Part shown: piece by piece, positions 15,666 to 24,352 of the stretch
Layout of the letters: each line of letters opens with the position of its first letter
Numbering within the stretch: position 1 is the first letter of the stretch
Source: DAOSEK01 sp035363095
GTDB taxonomy: Archaea > Nanobdellota > Nanobdellia > Woesearchaeales > UBA119
NCBI GenBank assembly: GCA_035363095.1
Contig: DAOSEK010000003.1
Location: 69,263-133,262, forward strand
Direction: 5' to 3'
Length of the DNA: 64,000 nucleotides
Translations under genes and position numbers: made by a program
The notes under the pieces: model-generated
The model's input: the letters and a program-made list of their open reading frames with translations, nothing else
Told to the model about the DNA's origin: nothing
The model's database searches: none

Positions 15666-17462
15666 TTGGGTAATGTTGATTTTGTATTTGAGGTATCATG
15701 GGAAGTCTGCAATATGGTTGGAGGGATTTATAGAGTAGTTGAATCTAAATCTAGGTATATTACTTCTAAATACAACAACTCTTATTTTCTTGTGGGGCCA
15801 TATTTTACAGATAAATCTTCAATGGATTTTATTGAAGAGCCTATGCCTGAAGTAATAAAGAGGGTTTTTGAAAAACTCAAATCTAAGGGAATCGTTTGCT
15901 ACTTTGGCAAATGGAAAATTGCAGGCTCTCCACAAACAATCCTAATTGATTTTTCAAGAGCAGGATATATGAATAATGAATTGAAATCTAGATACTGGAA
16001 TAGTTTTGGGATTGATTCACTAAATACAAGCTTTTATGATTATGATGAACCAATACTTTGGTCAAGTTGCGCAGGAATGCTTATTGAAGAGTTTGAAAAA
16101 TTAAGCCCTAAGAAAAAGATTGTATCACAATTCCATGAATGGCTCAGTGGTGGGGCAATACTATATCTGAAATCAATAAACTCAAAGACAGCATGTATAT
16201 TTACAACCCATGCAACAGTAATGGGCAGGGCTATTGCAGGAAGAAATATGGATGTCTTTTCAGAAATTCAAAAAATATCTGACTTTGATTTAGAAGCAAA
16301 AAACTACTCACTTTCTGCAAAACATCTTACTGAAAAAGTGTGTGCGAACATATCTGAAATTTTCTCAACAGTTAGTGAAATCACTTCAAAAGAAGCTGAA
16401 AAAATACTTTCCAAAAAAGCTGATATTGTTCTTGAAAATGGCATGAACCCATATTCTTATCCTACATTTGAAGAGATCTCAATTAAGCACAAGAGTAATT
16501 GTATCAAACAAAGAAAATTCATGATGGAGTATTTTTATCCTTATTATGTATTTGACATTGAACAAACACTCACATTTTTCATATCAAGCAGATACGAATT
16601 TTATTCTAAAGGGATGAATATTCTTATTGAAGGTCTAGCACTTCTTGATGAGAGGTTAAGAAGGGAAGATTATAAAAAAAAAATAGTAGTGTTTTTCTTT
16701 GTACCAGCAGATACTAAGGGCATTGATAATAATGTATTGAGATCAAAGGTTATTTTTGATGACCTTATCGACACTTTCAAAGAAAATAATCTTGAAATCA
16801 CCCAAAGGATTACGCACTCTTTATTCAAGGGTTCAGAGGCATCTTATGAGGATATACTCGGTCCAGAACTTCACGAGCATTTTATTCAGTCATCCAGAAT
16901 GATTAAAAAGATTGGTAATCCACCACTTGCAACACATATTATCTCTGATGAAAGCGATTCAATTATAAATATGCTTAGACAAAAAGGTCTTGTCAACTCT
17001 CAAAACAATGCGGTAAAAACAATATTTTATCCAATTTATCTAAATGGCCCTGATGGTCTTTTGGACATGACATATAATGAGGCAATAAGTGCAAGTCATC
17101 TAGCAATATTTCCTTCCACATATGAACCTTGGGGATATACTCCCCTTGAAGCAATATCTTGCGGTGTTCCCGCAATAACTTCTGACCTTGCAGGTTATGG
17201 CAAGTTTATAATAGAAAAAAACGCTAATGGAAAAGGAATTTTTGTATTGGATTTTGATAATAAAAGTTTTGAGGACCGCGCATTGGCACTTTCAGAGAAA
17301 CTTTATTGGTATTGCTCCCTTTCAAGAAATGAAAGAGTTGAGATGAAAATACTAGCAAAGCAAACCTCTAATCTTGCGAGTTGGGATAATCTAATAAATA
17401 AGTATTTTGAAGCTCATGAACAAGCTATTTTGAGATCTTCAAATAAAGGAGGCGATTTCTAA
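15666..17462 (+). CDS. GT3-family (eukaryote-type) glycogen synthase
   Basis: About 598 residues. The N-terminal VDFVFEVSWEVCNMVGGIYRVVESK, the FHEWLSGGAILYLK and TTHATVMGRAIAGRN segments, and the C-terminal FPSTYEPWGYTPLE (E-x7-E pair, ~485) are those of the fungal/animal Glycogen_syn family, which uses UDP-glucose. The regulatory phosphorylation tails of the eukaryotic enzymes are absent. No ATG fits; a TTG at 15666 has an AGAGGTGGT ribosome binding site 8 bases upstream and yields the expected N terminus. Two bases separate its stop from the GalT-like start, so they form an operon with GalT, a possible supplier of UDP-sugars. Confidence 0.9.
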   Translation: MGNVDFVFEVSWEVCNMVGGIYRVVESKSRYITSKYNNSYFLVGPYFTDKSSMDFIEEPMPEVIKRVFEKLKSKGIVCYFGKWKIAGSPQTILIDFSRAGYMNNELKSRYWNSFGIDSLNTSFYDYDEPILWSSCAGMLIEEFEKLSPKKKIVSQFHEWLSGGAILYLKSINSKTACIFTTHATVMGRAIAGRNMDVFSEIQKISDFDLEAKNYSLSAKHLTEKVCANISEIFSTVSEITSKEAEKILSKKADIVLENGMNPYSYPTFEEISIKHKSNCIKQRKFMMEYFYPYYVFDIEQTLTFFISSRYEFYSKGMNILIEGLALLDERLRREDYKKKIVVFFFVPADTKGIDNNVLRSKVIFDDLIDTFKENNLEITQRITHSLFKGSEASYEDILGPELHEHFIQSSRMIKKIGNPPLATHIISDESDSIINMLRQKGLVNSQNNAVKTIFYPIYLNGPDGLLDMTYNEAISASHLAIFPSTYEPWGYTPLEAISCGVPAITSDLAGYGKFIIEKNANGKGIFVLDFDNKSFEDRALALSEKLYWYCSLSRNERVEMKILAKQTSNLASWDNLINKYFEAHEQAILRSSNKGGDF

Positions 17463-17463
17463 T

Positions 17464-18435
17464 ATGGAATTAAGAAAAGATTATGTGCTTCCAAGATTTG
17501 TTTATATAGCTGCAAATCGCTCAAAAAGACCTTATGATTTAATCCAAAAAGAAGATGTTACTAAAGCTAAGGATTTTTCAAACGATAAAACAACATGCCC
17601 TTTTTGCAGGGGAAATGAGATAATGACAACATGTGAGATTGGTAGAATCCCTTCACCTGATTCTAAGGATTTATGGGATATGAGATGGTTTAAGAATAAG
17701 TTTCCAATTGCTGATTTAAAGGGAAATTATAGAATAAATACTGATAATAATTTTTTTACTTATTCTGATTCTTTTGGAAGACATGAGGTACTTGTTGAGA
17801 CAAGTGAACATGACCTACAGATGTGGGATTTTTCAAATGAGAGAATGCAAAAAGTGTTTAAGATTTATCTTGAGAGGGGAAATGATCTTAAAAAAATTGA
17901 AGGAATTAAATATGTCTTGATTTTCAAGAATCATGGAAGAGATGCAGGGATATCGCTAAGACATTCACACAGCCAGATTTTAGGAATTAATCATATCCCT
18001 GCAATTGTTCTTCAAAAATCAATTAACAACAATAGATTTGGAGATTGTGCTTATTGCAGGATTTTAAATATTGAAAAGGATTCTTTAAGAAGGGTTTTTG
18101 AAAGTGAGAATTTTGTCTCTTTTACTCCTTACGCTTCAAGGTCTATGTTTGAGATAAATATTTTTCCTAAAAAACATGTCAGGTATTTGTCAGATTTAGA
18201 GAATAATTTTTTAGAGCTTAGTTCACTTTTATTGAGAATTTTAGGGAGATTGAAAGTGCTTAATGCTCCTTTTAATATTAACATTATTGAATCCCCACAA
18301 TCTTTTGACCTTCATTTTCATATTTCCATTGAGCCTAGATTTTCTACATGGGGAGGGGTAGAATTAACAGGAACTTATGTAAATATTATGCCTCCTGAGC
18401 AAGCAGCTGCTTTTTATAGAGGTGAAGTTGAATGA
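17464..18435 (+). CDS. galT: GalT-like nucleotidyltransferase (HIT superfamily)
   Basis: 323 residues. Two zinc-type pairs (CPFC ~48-51 and CAYC ~197-200), SFGRHEVLVET, and FKNHGRDAGISLRHSHSQILG, where the usual HPHxQ active site reads HSHSQ. The tail DLHFHISIEPRFSTWGGVELTG is typical of archaeal GalT. The reaction exchanges hexose-1-phosphate and UDP-hexose. Next to a UDP-glucose-type GT3 synthase it may interconvert glucose-1-phosphate and UDP-glucose; an ADP/UDP-sugar phosphorylase-like activity is also possible. Its stop overlaps the debranching-enzyme ATG by 4 bases. Confidence 0.85.
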   Translation: MELRKDYVLPRFVYIAANRSKRPYDLIQKEDVTKAKDFSNDKTTCPFCRGNEIMTTCEIGRIPSPDSKDLWDMRWFKNKFPIADLKGNYRINTDNNFFTYSDSFGRHEVLVETSEHDLQMWDFSNERMQKVFKIYLERGNDLKKIEGIKYVLIFKNHGRDAGISLRHSHSQILGINHIPAIVLQKSINNNRFGDCAYCRILNIEKDSLRRVFESENFVSFTPYASRSMFEINIFPKKHVRYLSDLENNFLELSSLLLRILGRLKVLNAPFNINIIESPQSFDLHFHISIEPRFSTWGGVELTGTYVNIMPPEQAAAFYRGEVE

Positions 18436-20285
18436 TTGAGATTATTTACAAATCAAAAAATAAAAATCTTAGCGTTAATACAGATTCGGATAGCAGGGTT
18501 TTACTTTCGGACAAATCTGGATGCTTTTGTTCTTTTTCTCCTAAAAATCAAAGCCGATATGATGGTTTTTATTATTTTGATGAATCAAAATCTGGCAGTA
18601 GAGATATGTTTAAGGTTTTAGACCATATAGAAGTTGAAGGATGTGTTGGTATTCCAAGATCTATTGAGCTTTCAAAGGAAAAAGTCATGAGAGCTTATGA
18701 AAATAATGAAGAACGATTTTTTATGCCTGAATTAAAGAAGTCTCTTTTCTACGCTCTTAAAAAGCCTGATAAAATTAAGCCCTTTTTAGATATCAAAGCA
18801 ATTTATGATAATAGCGAATGGGGAAGGAATTATAAATTAGAACTTTTTGAGAATTATGCCCTTGTTTCGTTTAAGAAAACAATCTCAGAAAATGAGAAGG
18901 GATTGGCAAATTTAAAGGAGTTTGAGATGTATATTGGCATTGGTTTTAAAGGAATTGCCAAAGCTATTGATGAATGGAAACAAGTTGAATATCCTCATGA
19001 TAAAGCCAGAAATTCAATGCCCTTTGAAAGACATGTCTATTGCCCAATTGAGATGTTTTCTGATAGGGTTGTGATTGTTGCAGGGATTAATAAGGAAGAG
19101 GTTTTAGATAATGCAAAGTCTTATCTTAAAAGATTTGAGGCACTAGAGGCTCAACTAAAAGATCTTGATGAGAAGAGCTTTAAGTATCCCCATCTTGAGT
19201 TTGCTTACGCTTTTGCAAAGAGAAATATTGAATTTTTAGGAGTTAATGAGGAATATTATGTTGCAGGACTGCCTTGGTTTTGTCAGGAATGGCCAAGGGA
19301 TGAAGCACTTATGCTTTCTTCAATTCTTTCTCTTAATCAAAAAAAAGGTATTGAGATTGCTTTAAATCTTATTAAAGGTTCTATTGGAGGAAAAGTGAAA
19401 AATAAGCTATATGAAGATGTTGGAACCTTTTCAATTGATGCTCTCCCTTTTATTTTTAAAAGATTAAACGATGCTTTAATTTTTAAAGCAGGGAAAAAGA
19501 CTAAATTTAGTTCATTTGGTGCTACTACTAAAAAGCTTTATCTAGATATATCAAAAAAAATGCTATCTGTTATTGAAGATATACAAAAAAACCACATGAA
19601 ACAAGGTCTTGTTTATTCCTATCCTCATGAAACTTGGATGGATTCGGTTTATGATATAGACGATAGACTTGGATTTAATATTGAAGTACAAGCTATGATG
19701 ATCTATCTTTTGTCAAGCGCATATAAGATTACAGGACTTGAAAAATACAAAAATCTTGAGATTGAATTAAGAAAGAATGTTATAAAGAATTTCTGGAACG
19801 GACTTTATCTTGTTGATAATACCAAAAATAGATGGATTAGACCAAATGTGTTTTTAGCTTATTATTTTGTCCCAAATCTTTTAACTGATGAAGGATGGAA
19901 ACTTTGTTTTGATTATGCAATAAAAGAGTTATGGCTTTCATGGGGAGGTTTTGCATCCATTCAAAGGAACTCAAACCTGTTTTGTCCTATAAATACCGGA
20001 GAAGACACAAAAAGCTATCATAGGGGAGATTCTTGGTACTTTATAAATAATATTGCAGCTATTGCTCTTAATAGGTTTGATCAAAACAGATATTCAAAAC
20101 ACATTTCTGCAATCCTTAGTGCAAGCACCTATGATATTTTGTTTGGACACGCACTTGGTTGTGCATCTGAGATAAGTGATGCTAAAGAGCAAAACAGCAA
20201 AGGGGCTTTTGCCCAAGGGTTTAGTGCTTCAACATACATTGAGATGGTAGATGAGCTTTTTAAGTTCCCAACAGAGAATGATTAG
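18432..20285 (+). CDS. Glycogen debranching enzyme / amylo-alpha-1,6-glucosidase (GDE type)
   Basis: 617 residues. A beta-rich N-terminal domain (~1-230) precedes an (alpha/alpha)6-type catalytic domain. The latter has GLPWFCQEWPRDEALMLSS, the SYPHETWMDS segment with the catalytic Asp, RPNVFLAYY, and a late acidic patch ASEISDA that fits the second carboxylate. This matches archaeal GDE proteins, which hydrolyse alpha-1,6 branches of glycogen. The ATG lies in an ATGA overlap with the GalT stop. It is the last gene of the glycogen string. Confidence 0.88.
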   Translation: MIEIIYKSKNKNLSVNTDSDSRVLLSDKSGCFCSFSPKNQSRYDGFYYFDESKSGSRDMFKVLDHIEVEGCVGIPRSIELSKEKVMRAYENNEERFFMPELKKSLFYALKKPDKIKPFLDIKAIYDNSEWGRNYKLELFENYALVSFKKTISENEKGLANLKEFEMYIGIGFKGIAKAIDEWKQVEYPHDKARNSMPFERHVYCPIEMFSDRVVIVAGINKEEVLDNAKSYLKRFEALEAQLKDLDEKSFKYPHLEFAYAFAKRNIEFLGVNEEYYVAGLPWFCQEWPRDEALMLSSILSLNQKKGIEIALNLIKGSIGGKVKNKLYEDVGTFSIDALPFIFKRLNDALIFKAGKKTKFSSFGATTKKLYLDISKKMLSVIEDIQKNHMKQGLVYSYPHETWMDSVYDIDDRLGFNIEVQAMMIYLLSSAYKITGLEKYKNLEIELRKNVIKNFWNGLYLVDNTKNRWIRPNVFLAYYFVPNLLTDEGWKLCFDYAIKELWLSWGGFASIQRNSNLFCPINTGEDTKSYHRGDSWYFINNIAAIALNRFDQNRYSKHISAILSASTYDILFGHALGCASEISDAKEQNSKGAFAQGFSASTYIEMVDELFKFPTEND

Positions 20286-20464
20286 GTTTAGAACACAAAA
20301 AATTATTTAATAATTTCAAATGGAACATATTTAGGTTTCAATAAAACTTAAGAGAACTATTTTAATGTTTTTAAATAGACTTTTTAAAATAAACTTTCTT
20401 TTTTCTAATTATTTATTAACTGGATATTTACACAACCTTTTCACTTGGAAGTTTGTATGTGAAA

Positions 20465-20989
20465 ATGATTGAAGAGATAGTTAATTCAGGAGAGATTTTT
20501 TCTCGTATTTCTAAAGAGGGCTTAAGCTGTCTTGCTATTGGCTTTTTACTAGAGAAATCAGGCGTTCCAAACTGTTTTGAAAGTAATTATTCTAAGAGAC
20601 AAGATATTGATTTATTTGTGCAAAATATTGAATGTAAGCTTAAAGAAGGTGTTATGGCAGGTTTTTGGGAAAGAATTTATGATTATGCAATACAAAATAA
20701 AGGATTCGGTGAAAAAATAGAATATACTTTAATTAATTGGTTATCTATTCTAAGCGAATATATTTCAAAAGACAATGTTAGAAAAGAAAATGCTTTACAC
20801 CAAGGCTTTTTAGAGGTTTTTAGTGGAACAATTAGTTATTATAAAGAGCTATCAAAAGAAAAGGCAAAATATATGATTTGTGAGATTAGTTTACTTTCAT
20901 TTTTACCTAACGAATTTGAAAGTGAGATTAAAAAAAAAATAAAGTACTTGATAAAAAATCATAGCGATTTTGAAGATTTTTTATATTAA
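20465..20989 (+). CDS. Unknown all-helical protein
   Basis: About 174 residues with no recognisable motif. The sequence is a series of amphipathic helices, with LSCLAIGFLLEKSGVPNCF near the N terminus and an acidic-aromatic C terminus (SDFEDFLY). Neither a signal peptide nor membrane segments are evident. ATG 20465 is preferred; GTG 20459 and TTG 20453 are in frame just upstream without a clear ribosome binding site. It follows the glycogen genes by 180 bases and may be independent of them. Confidence 0.55.
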   Translation: MIEEIVNSGEIFSRISKEGLSCLAIGFLLEKSGVPNCFESNYSKRQDIDLFVQNIECKLKEGVMAGFWERIYDYAIQNKGFGEKIEYTLINWLSILSEYISKDNVRKENALHQGFLEVFSGTISYYKELSKEKAKYMICEISLLSFLPNEFESEIKKKIKYLIKNHSDFEDFLY

Positions 20990-21043
20990 ATTATCTAGAT
21001 TAAATCCATTGATTTCATGAATCTCTATTCTTACTTTGGCTTG

Positions 21044-21084
21044 AAAAACCTAAGTATGCAAAATGAACTAGGATTGCACGAAAT
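21044..21084 (+). repeat. ~40-base AAGTATGC repeat, copy D1
   Basis: Shares the pattern ACCxAAGTATGCAAAATGA...AGG...CACGAAAT with D2 (21213-21251), D3 (33331-33371) and D4 (33782-33821). D1 and D2 flank element C in direct orientation. Confidence 0.6.
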
Positions 21085-21085
21085 G

Positions 21086-21214
21086 AAAAACCTCACCCTA
21101 AAAGACGAGGTATGTTGGTAATATAAAAGCATGCGCTGTATTAAAGCGAGGTTTTGATTACAAAAAAATGTACCAAGACCCCTTGTTGAAACACGAGGTA
21201 TGCTTTTCTATTGA
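21086..21214 (+). repeat. Structured intergenic element, copy C
   Basis: Helix I is AAAACCTC (21087-21094) with GAGGTTTT (21148-21155), 8 bp perfect; both arms differ from copy A, yet pairing is preserved. Helix II is 21119-21134 with ~21199-21213. The right hairpin is partly decayed. It occupies most of the 20990-21372 gap between the unknown helical gene and queA. Confidence 0.75.
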
Positions 21215-21251
21215 CCAAAGTATGCAAAATGAGCTGGAGTTCACAAAAATC
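21213..21251 (+). repeat. ~40-base AAGTATGC repeat, copy D2
   Basis: ACCAAAGTATGCAAAATGAG followed by CTGGAGTTCAC, immediately adjoining the right end of element C. It is in the same orientation as D1 on the other side. Confidence 0.55.
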
Positions 21252-21343
21252 ACATTTTATAAAAATAGCTTTTCTAATGTTAAAATTGTTATAAATACTC
21301 AATTTAAAGACTGAACTTAAAGAATATTAAATTTGAGAAATAT

Positions 21344-21353
21344 TTTTAATATA
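21344..21353 (+). promoter_or_regulatory. TATA box of queA
   Basis: TTTTAATATA lies ~25 bases before the queA ATG at 21373, without an intervening ribosome binding site. This fits a leaderless transcript. Confidence 0.5.
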
Positions 21354-21372
21354 GCTAATTGTTCTAGGTCTA

Positions 21373-22428
21373 ATGAACGATTCAAAATCTCAAATTAAAG
21401 TGCTAAATGAACTAGTTAGTCATAATATTTCTGAGTTTGATTATTTTCTTCCAAAAGAGCTTATCGCTCAGGACGGCTTAGAAAAAAGAGACCAATCAAG
21501 GCTTTTGGTCTATTCAAAAGAAAATAAAGAAATTTCTCATAAAATATTTGAAAACATCATAGACTATTTTGATGATGGCGATGTTATTGTTGTTAATGAG
21601 ACTAAGGTAAACAGCTGGTTTTTAGAGGGTAAAAAAGAAAGCCAAAGCAAAATGGCTGTTACACTCACAAAAAGGGTAGATGAAAAAAGATTTGAGTGTT
21701 TTGTTTTGGGTAGAAACCCAAGAAAAGATGGTAAGATAATATTTGATAATGATTTTTCATGTGTGATTAAGAAATTGGGAAATTATGATTTTTTGGTTGA
21801 GTTCAATAAAAACCCTGATAAATTAATACATGATAAAGGAAGCCTTATTCTTCCGTCTTATATCAAGAAAAAATTAAGAGACCAATCCAGATATCAAACT
21901 GTTTTTGCAAATAAAAAAGGGAGTATTGCCGCGCCCACAGCAGGACTTCATTTCACTAAAAGACTTATAAAAATACTTGAAAAAAAAGGGGTAAAGTTTG
22001 CCAAAGTGTGCTTAAATGTAGGTATTGGGACTTTCCAAACTGTAAACTCTAAAGACTACACAAAACATATTATGCATTCGGAAGATTACGAGATTCCAAA
22101 AGAGTGTGCAAACACGATTAATAAAAGGAAGGGAAAACTCATTGTTGTAGGAACAACAACCTTGAGAGCTCTTGAAAGCTCTATTAGCCCTAAAGGCGAG
22201 ATTATCCCAAACAAAGGCTCTACATCGCTTTTTATTTATCCAGGTTATGATTTTAAGCTCAAATTTGATGCGATGATCACTAATTTTCATCTGCCAAAGA
22301 CATCACTCCTTCTTCTTGTTGCATCAATCATTGGTAAAACTGAACTTCTTAGATGCTATGATGAAGCTATTAAGGAGAAATATAGATTTTACTCATTAGG
22401 AGATGCAATGATGATAACCCTGTTTTAG
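21373..22428 (+). CDS. queA: S-adenosylmethionine:tRNA ribosyltransferase-isomerase (QueA)
   Basis: 351 residues, the family length. Hallmarks in order: FDYFLPKELIAQ, RDQSRLLVYS, a VIVVNETKV strand, AAPTAGLHFT, NVGIGTFQTV, MHSEDYEIP, VVGTTTLRALES and ITNFHLPKTSLLLLVAS. QueA transfers the ribosyl group of SAM to preQ1 in tRNA, making epoxyqueuosine. The pathway is typically bacterial; archaea normally make archaeosine. The partner reductase QueH is encoded 2 kb downstream. About 20 extra residues precede the usual N terminus. The last ~22 codons are also the source of the tandem array that follows the stop. Confidence 0.95.
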   Translation: MNDSKSQIKVLNELVSHNISEFDYFLPKELIAQDGLEKRDQSRLLVYSKENKEISHKIFENIIDYFDDGDVIVVNETKVNSWFLEGKKESQSKMAVTLTKRVDEKRFECFVLGRNPRKDGKIIFDNDFSCVIKKLGNYDFLVEFNKNPDKLIHDKGSLILPSYIKKKLRDQSRYQTVFANKKGSIAAPTAGLHFTKRLIKILEKKGVKFAKVCLNVGIGTFQTVNSKDYTKHIMHSEDYEIPKECANTINKRKGKLIVVGTTTLRALESSISPKGEIIPNKGSTSLFIYPGYDFKLKFDAMITNFHLPKTSLLLLVASIIGKTELLRCYDEAIKEKYRFYSLGDAMMITLF

Positions 22429-22796
22429 TATCACAATGAAGCTATTAAGGAGAAATATAGATTTTACTCATTNNNNNNNNNNNNNNNNNNNNNNNNNNNN
22501 NNNNNNNNNNNNNNNNNNNNNNNNNNNNNNNNNNNNNNNNNNNNNNNNNNNNNNNNNNNNNNNNNNNNNNNNATCACAATGAAGCTATTAAGGAGAAATA
22601 TAGATTTTACTCATTAGGAGATGCAATGATGATAACCCTGTTTTAGTATCACAATGAAGCTATTAAGGAGAAATATAGATTTTACTCATTAGGAGATGCA
22701 ATGATGATAACCCTGTTTTAGCATAACAATGAAGCTATTAAGGAGAAATATAGATCTTACTCATTAGGAGATGCAATGATGATAACCCTGTTTTAG
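22429..22796 (+). repeat. 75-bp tandem array copied from the queA 3' end
   Basis: After the queA stop, the final ~68 bases of the gene (from ~22361) recur as 75-base units ending in the same TAG. Units lie at 22429-22472 (cut by the gap), 22573-22646 (missing one base at the gap edge), 22647-22721 and 22722-22796. The copies are nearly identical; the last has a few substitutions. Copy number is unknown because of the gap. The copies lie in the queA frame but each ends in a stop, so they are untranslated. Confidence 0.95.
22473..22572. other. 100-N assembly gap inside the tandem array
   Basis: Exactly 100 N, the usual placeholder for a gap of unknown size. The repeat phase on both sides is compatible with collapse of extra 75-base units. 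Confidence 0.99.
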
Positions 22797-22868
22797 CATC
22801 AAGATAGGCTATTTTTCAAAAGAATTCTTAAATAAACTGCAATAAGTTGCTACTTTATCGTAGAAACA

Positions 22869-22876
22869 TTTATATA
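22869..22876 (+). promoter_or_regulatory. TATA box of the 424-residue unknown gene
   Basis: TTTATATA ~27-34 bases before the ATG at 22903 predicts a leaderless or nearly leaderless transcript. Confidence 0.55.
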
Positions 22877-22902
22877 GCTCTTTTTCTTCACACTTAAAAG
22901 GT

Positions 22903-24177
22903 ATGATTAATATGGTGAATGAGAAAACAATTCAAGAAGAATCTAAAGAAAAAAGTCTAAGCGCTCTAGAAGAGATGATTGGCAAGGAAAGCCCAAGACT
23001 AATTAGGGATAGATTGAATCAAATTTCAAATATTATATACGAGAAACCTTCTATGAACATTGTTGAGTACCTTGAGATTAGGGATTTGCTAAATTCAAAT
23101 AAAAGAATATTAAAAAGGGATGGGGAAGAGAATCTTACATCTTATCAAAAAGAAAAGATAGAAGCATATAAAAGATTAGATGAACAACTAAATACCTTTT
23201 CTAACTTTGAAGAAATACTTGAGCCAGAAATCTCAGATATTCTTTCCAAAAAGGGCGCTTACAGGTATTGGGATAAGAGAATTGATGCCATACAAAAATA
23301 TTTGTCCTCAGAAAATGCAAACCCCGATATGAGTAGGTATTTCTTAGATTATGTAGATAATGCAATAGATTCCTTTACAAAAAAGGATGGAAATCTTAAA
23401 GCTTACAAAGACCCAGATACTTTTAACAAACTAAAAGAATTAAAAAAAGATATTAGTAACATTATTTACAATCAAAACAACACTAAGAGCCTAGAGCAAA
23501 CATCAAAAGATGATACTCTTAGCACGCATTATGATCCAAGTGCAGGAGATGATGCAGTATATGGTACAGTAGATGATTCAAAAGATGGTGCAAAGGATGA
23601 TTTAGATGAAATCCTTACCGAGCAAACAAAAATAGGTCCAATTAAAAAATTTTGGAGACGACTTGTAGATGGAGCAATAGGTAAATTAAATGGGTATTAT
23701 AAGGTTGAAGATATTTATTCTAAAAGAACAATTGAGATTGCCAAGAGTATGGGAGAATATAAAGAACTTCAAATATTTGCTAAAGAGCTAAACGAGAATG
23801 CAAAAAATTCAAAAGAGGCTATTGAATATATAAAAAAGATTGATGAAAATAGAGGCTTTTTATATACTCTCGATATAAAGAAAATAGACTTGCATTCAAA
23901 ATACACTATTAAGAATTCAGAGAGAAAAGAAGAGTCTCTATTTACATACAAAGATTTTTTTACTGTAAAAGAAAGATTAAAAGTTTTTCTTGATGGCGAT
24001 ATTCAAGTGTTAAAAACAACTGCAGGAACATTCAACGAAATAATCTATCGTAGTATTAAAGAAGGCAAATCTGAAATAGATACAATTGCAAGCTTATTAA
24101 GTGCAATAACATTATCTAATGAGGCAGGAAAGTATGGAAGAATTCCTAAAGCAAGGCTTCCACATGCTTTAATGTAA
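22903..24177 (+). CDS. Unknown helical cytoplasmic protein
   Basis: 424 residues, mostly charged amphipathic helix with coiled-coil tendency (~1-190 and ~265-330). A low-complexity acidic linker (~200-240, DDAVYGTVDDSKDGAKDD) separates the two halves. The C-terminal ~170 residues (from KKFWRRLVDGAIGKLNGYY) look more compact. There are no membrane segments, metal ligands or nucleotide-binding motifs. ATG 22903 is chosen from the TATA distance; ATG 22912 is also possible. It stands between queA and queH but shows no obvious RNA-modification feature. Family not recognised. Confidence 0.7.
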   Translation: MINMVNEKTIQEESKEKSLSALEEMIGKESPRLIRDRLNQISNIIYEKPSMNIVEYLEIRDLLNSNKRILKRDGEENLTSYQKEKIEAYKRLDEQLNTFSNFEEILEPEISDILSKKGAYRYWDKRIDAIQKYLSSENANPDMSRYFLDYVDNAIDSFTKKDGNLKAYKDPDTFNKLKELKKDISNIIYNQNNTKSLEQTSKDDTLSTHYDPSAGDDAVYGTVDDSKDGAKDDLDEILTEQTKIGPIKKFWRRLVDGAIGKLNGYYKVEDIYSKRTIEIAKSMGEYKELQIFAKELNENAKNSKEAIEYIKKIDENRGFLYTLDIKKIDLHSKYTIKNSERKEESLFTYKDFFTVKERLKVFLDGDIQVLKTTAGTFNEIIYRSIKEGKSEIDTIASLLSAITLSNEAGKYGRIPKARLPHALM

Positions 24178-24285
24178 AAGATTTTTTTAAATAATATTTA
24201 GATTATTTTTATTTCATGAAATCCTCTTTCATTCGCATTCTTTAGTCTTGAGGTTTATTTTTGAGACAAAAAGTTTGAATAGGGG

Positions 24286-24344
24286 GGTTAATGCAAGGAT
24301 TAACCTCAACCATACGCGAAATACTTCGGCATTTATTCCGAGGT
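24286..24344. terminator. Bidirectional terminator-like double hairpin
   Basis: GGTTAAT-GCAAGG-ATTAACC (24286-24305) is a perfect 7 bp stem. It is followed by CTTCGG/CCGAGG (~24324-24342), a 6 bp stem with one G-U, inside an AACCTC/GAGGTT pair. T-runs lie on both sides. It is located between the convergent 424-residue gene and queH. Confidence 0.55.
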
Positions 24345-24352
24345 TTTTCATT

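Noticed and set aside
22429..22796. Possible CRISPR array or gene duplicates
   Set aside because: Units are directly adjacent without spacers, are 75 bases long and are copies of the queA 3' end; none can be translated as a QueA fragment beyond the immediate stop.
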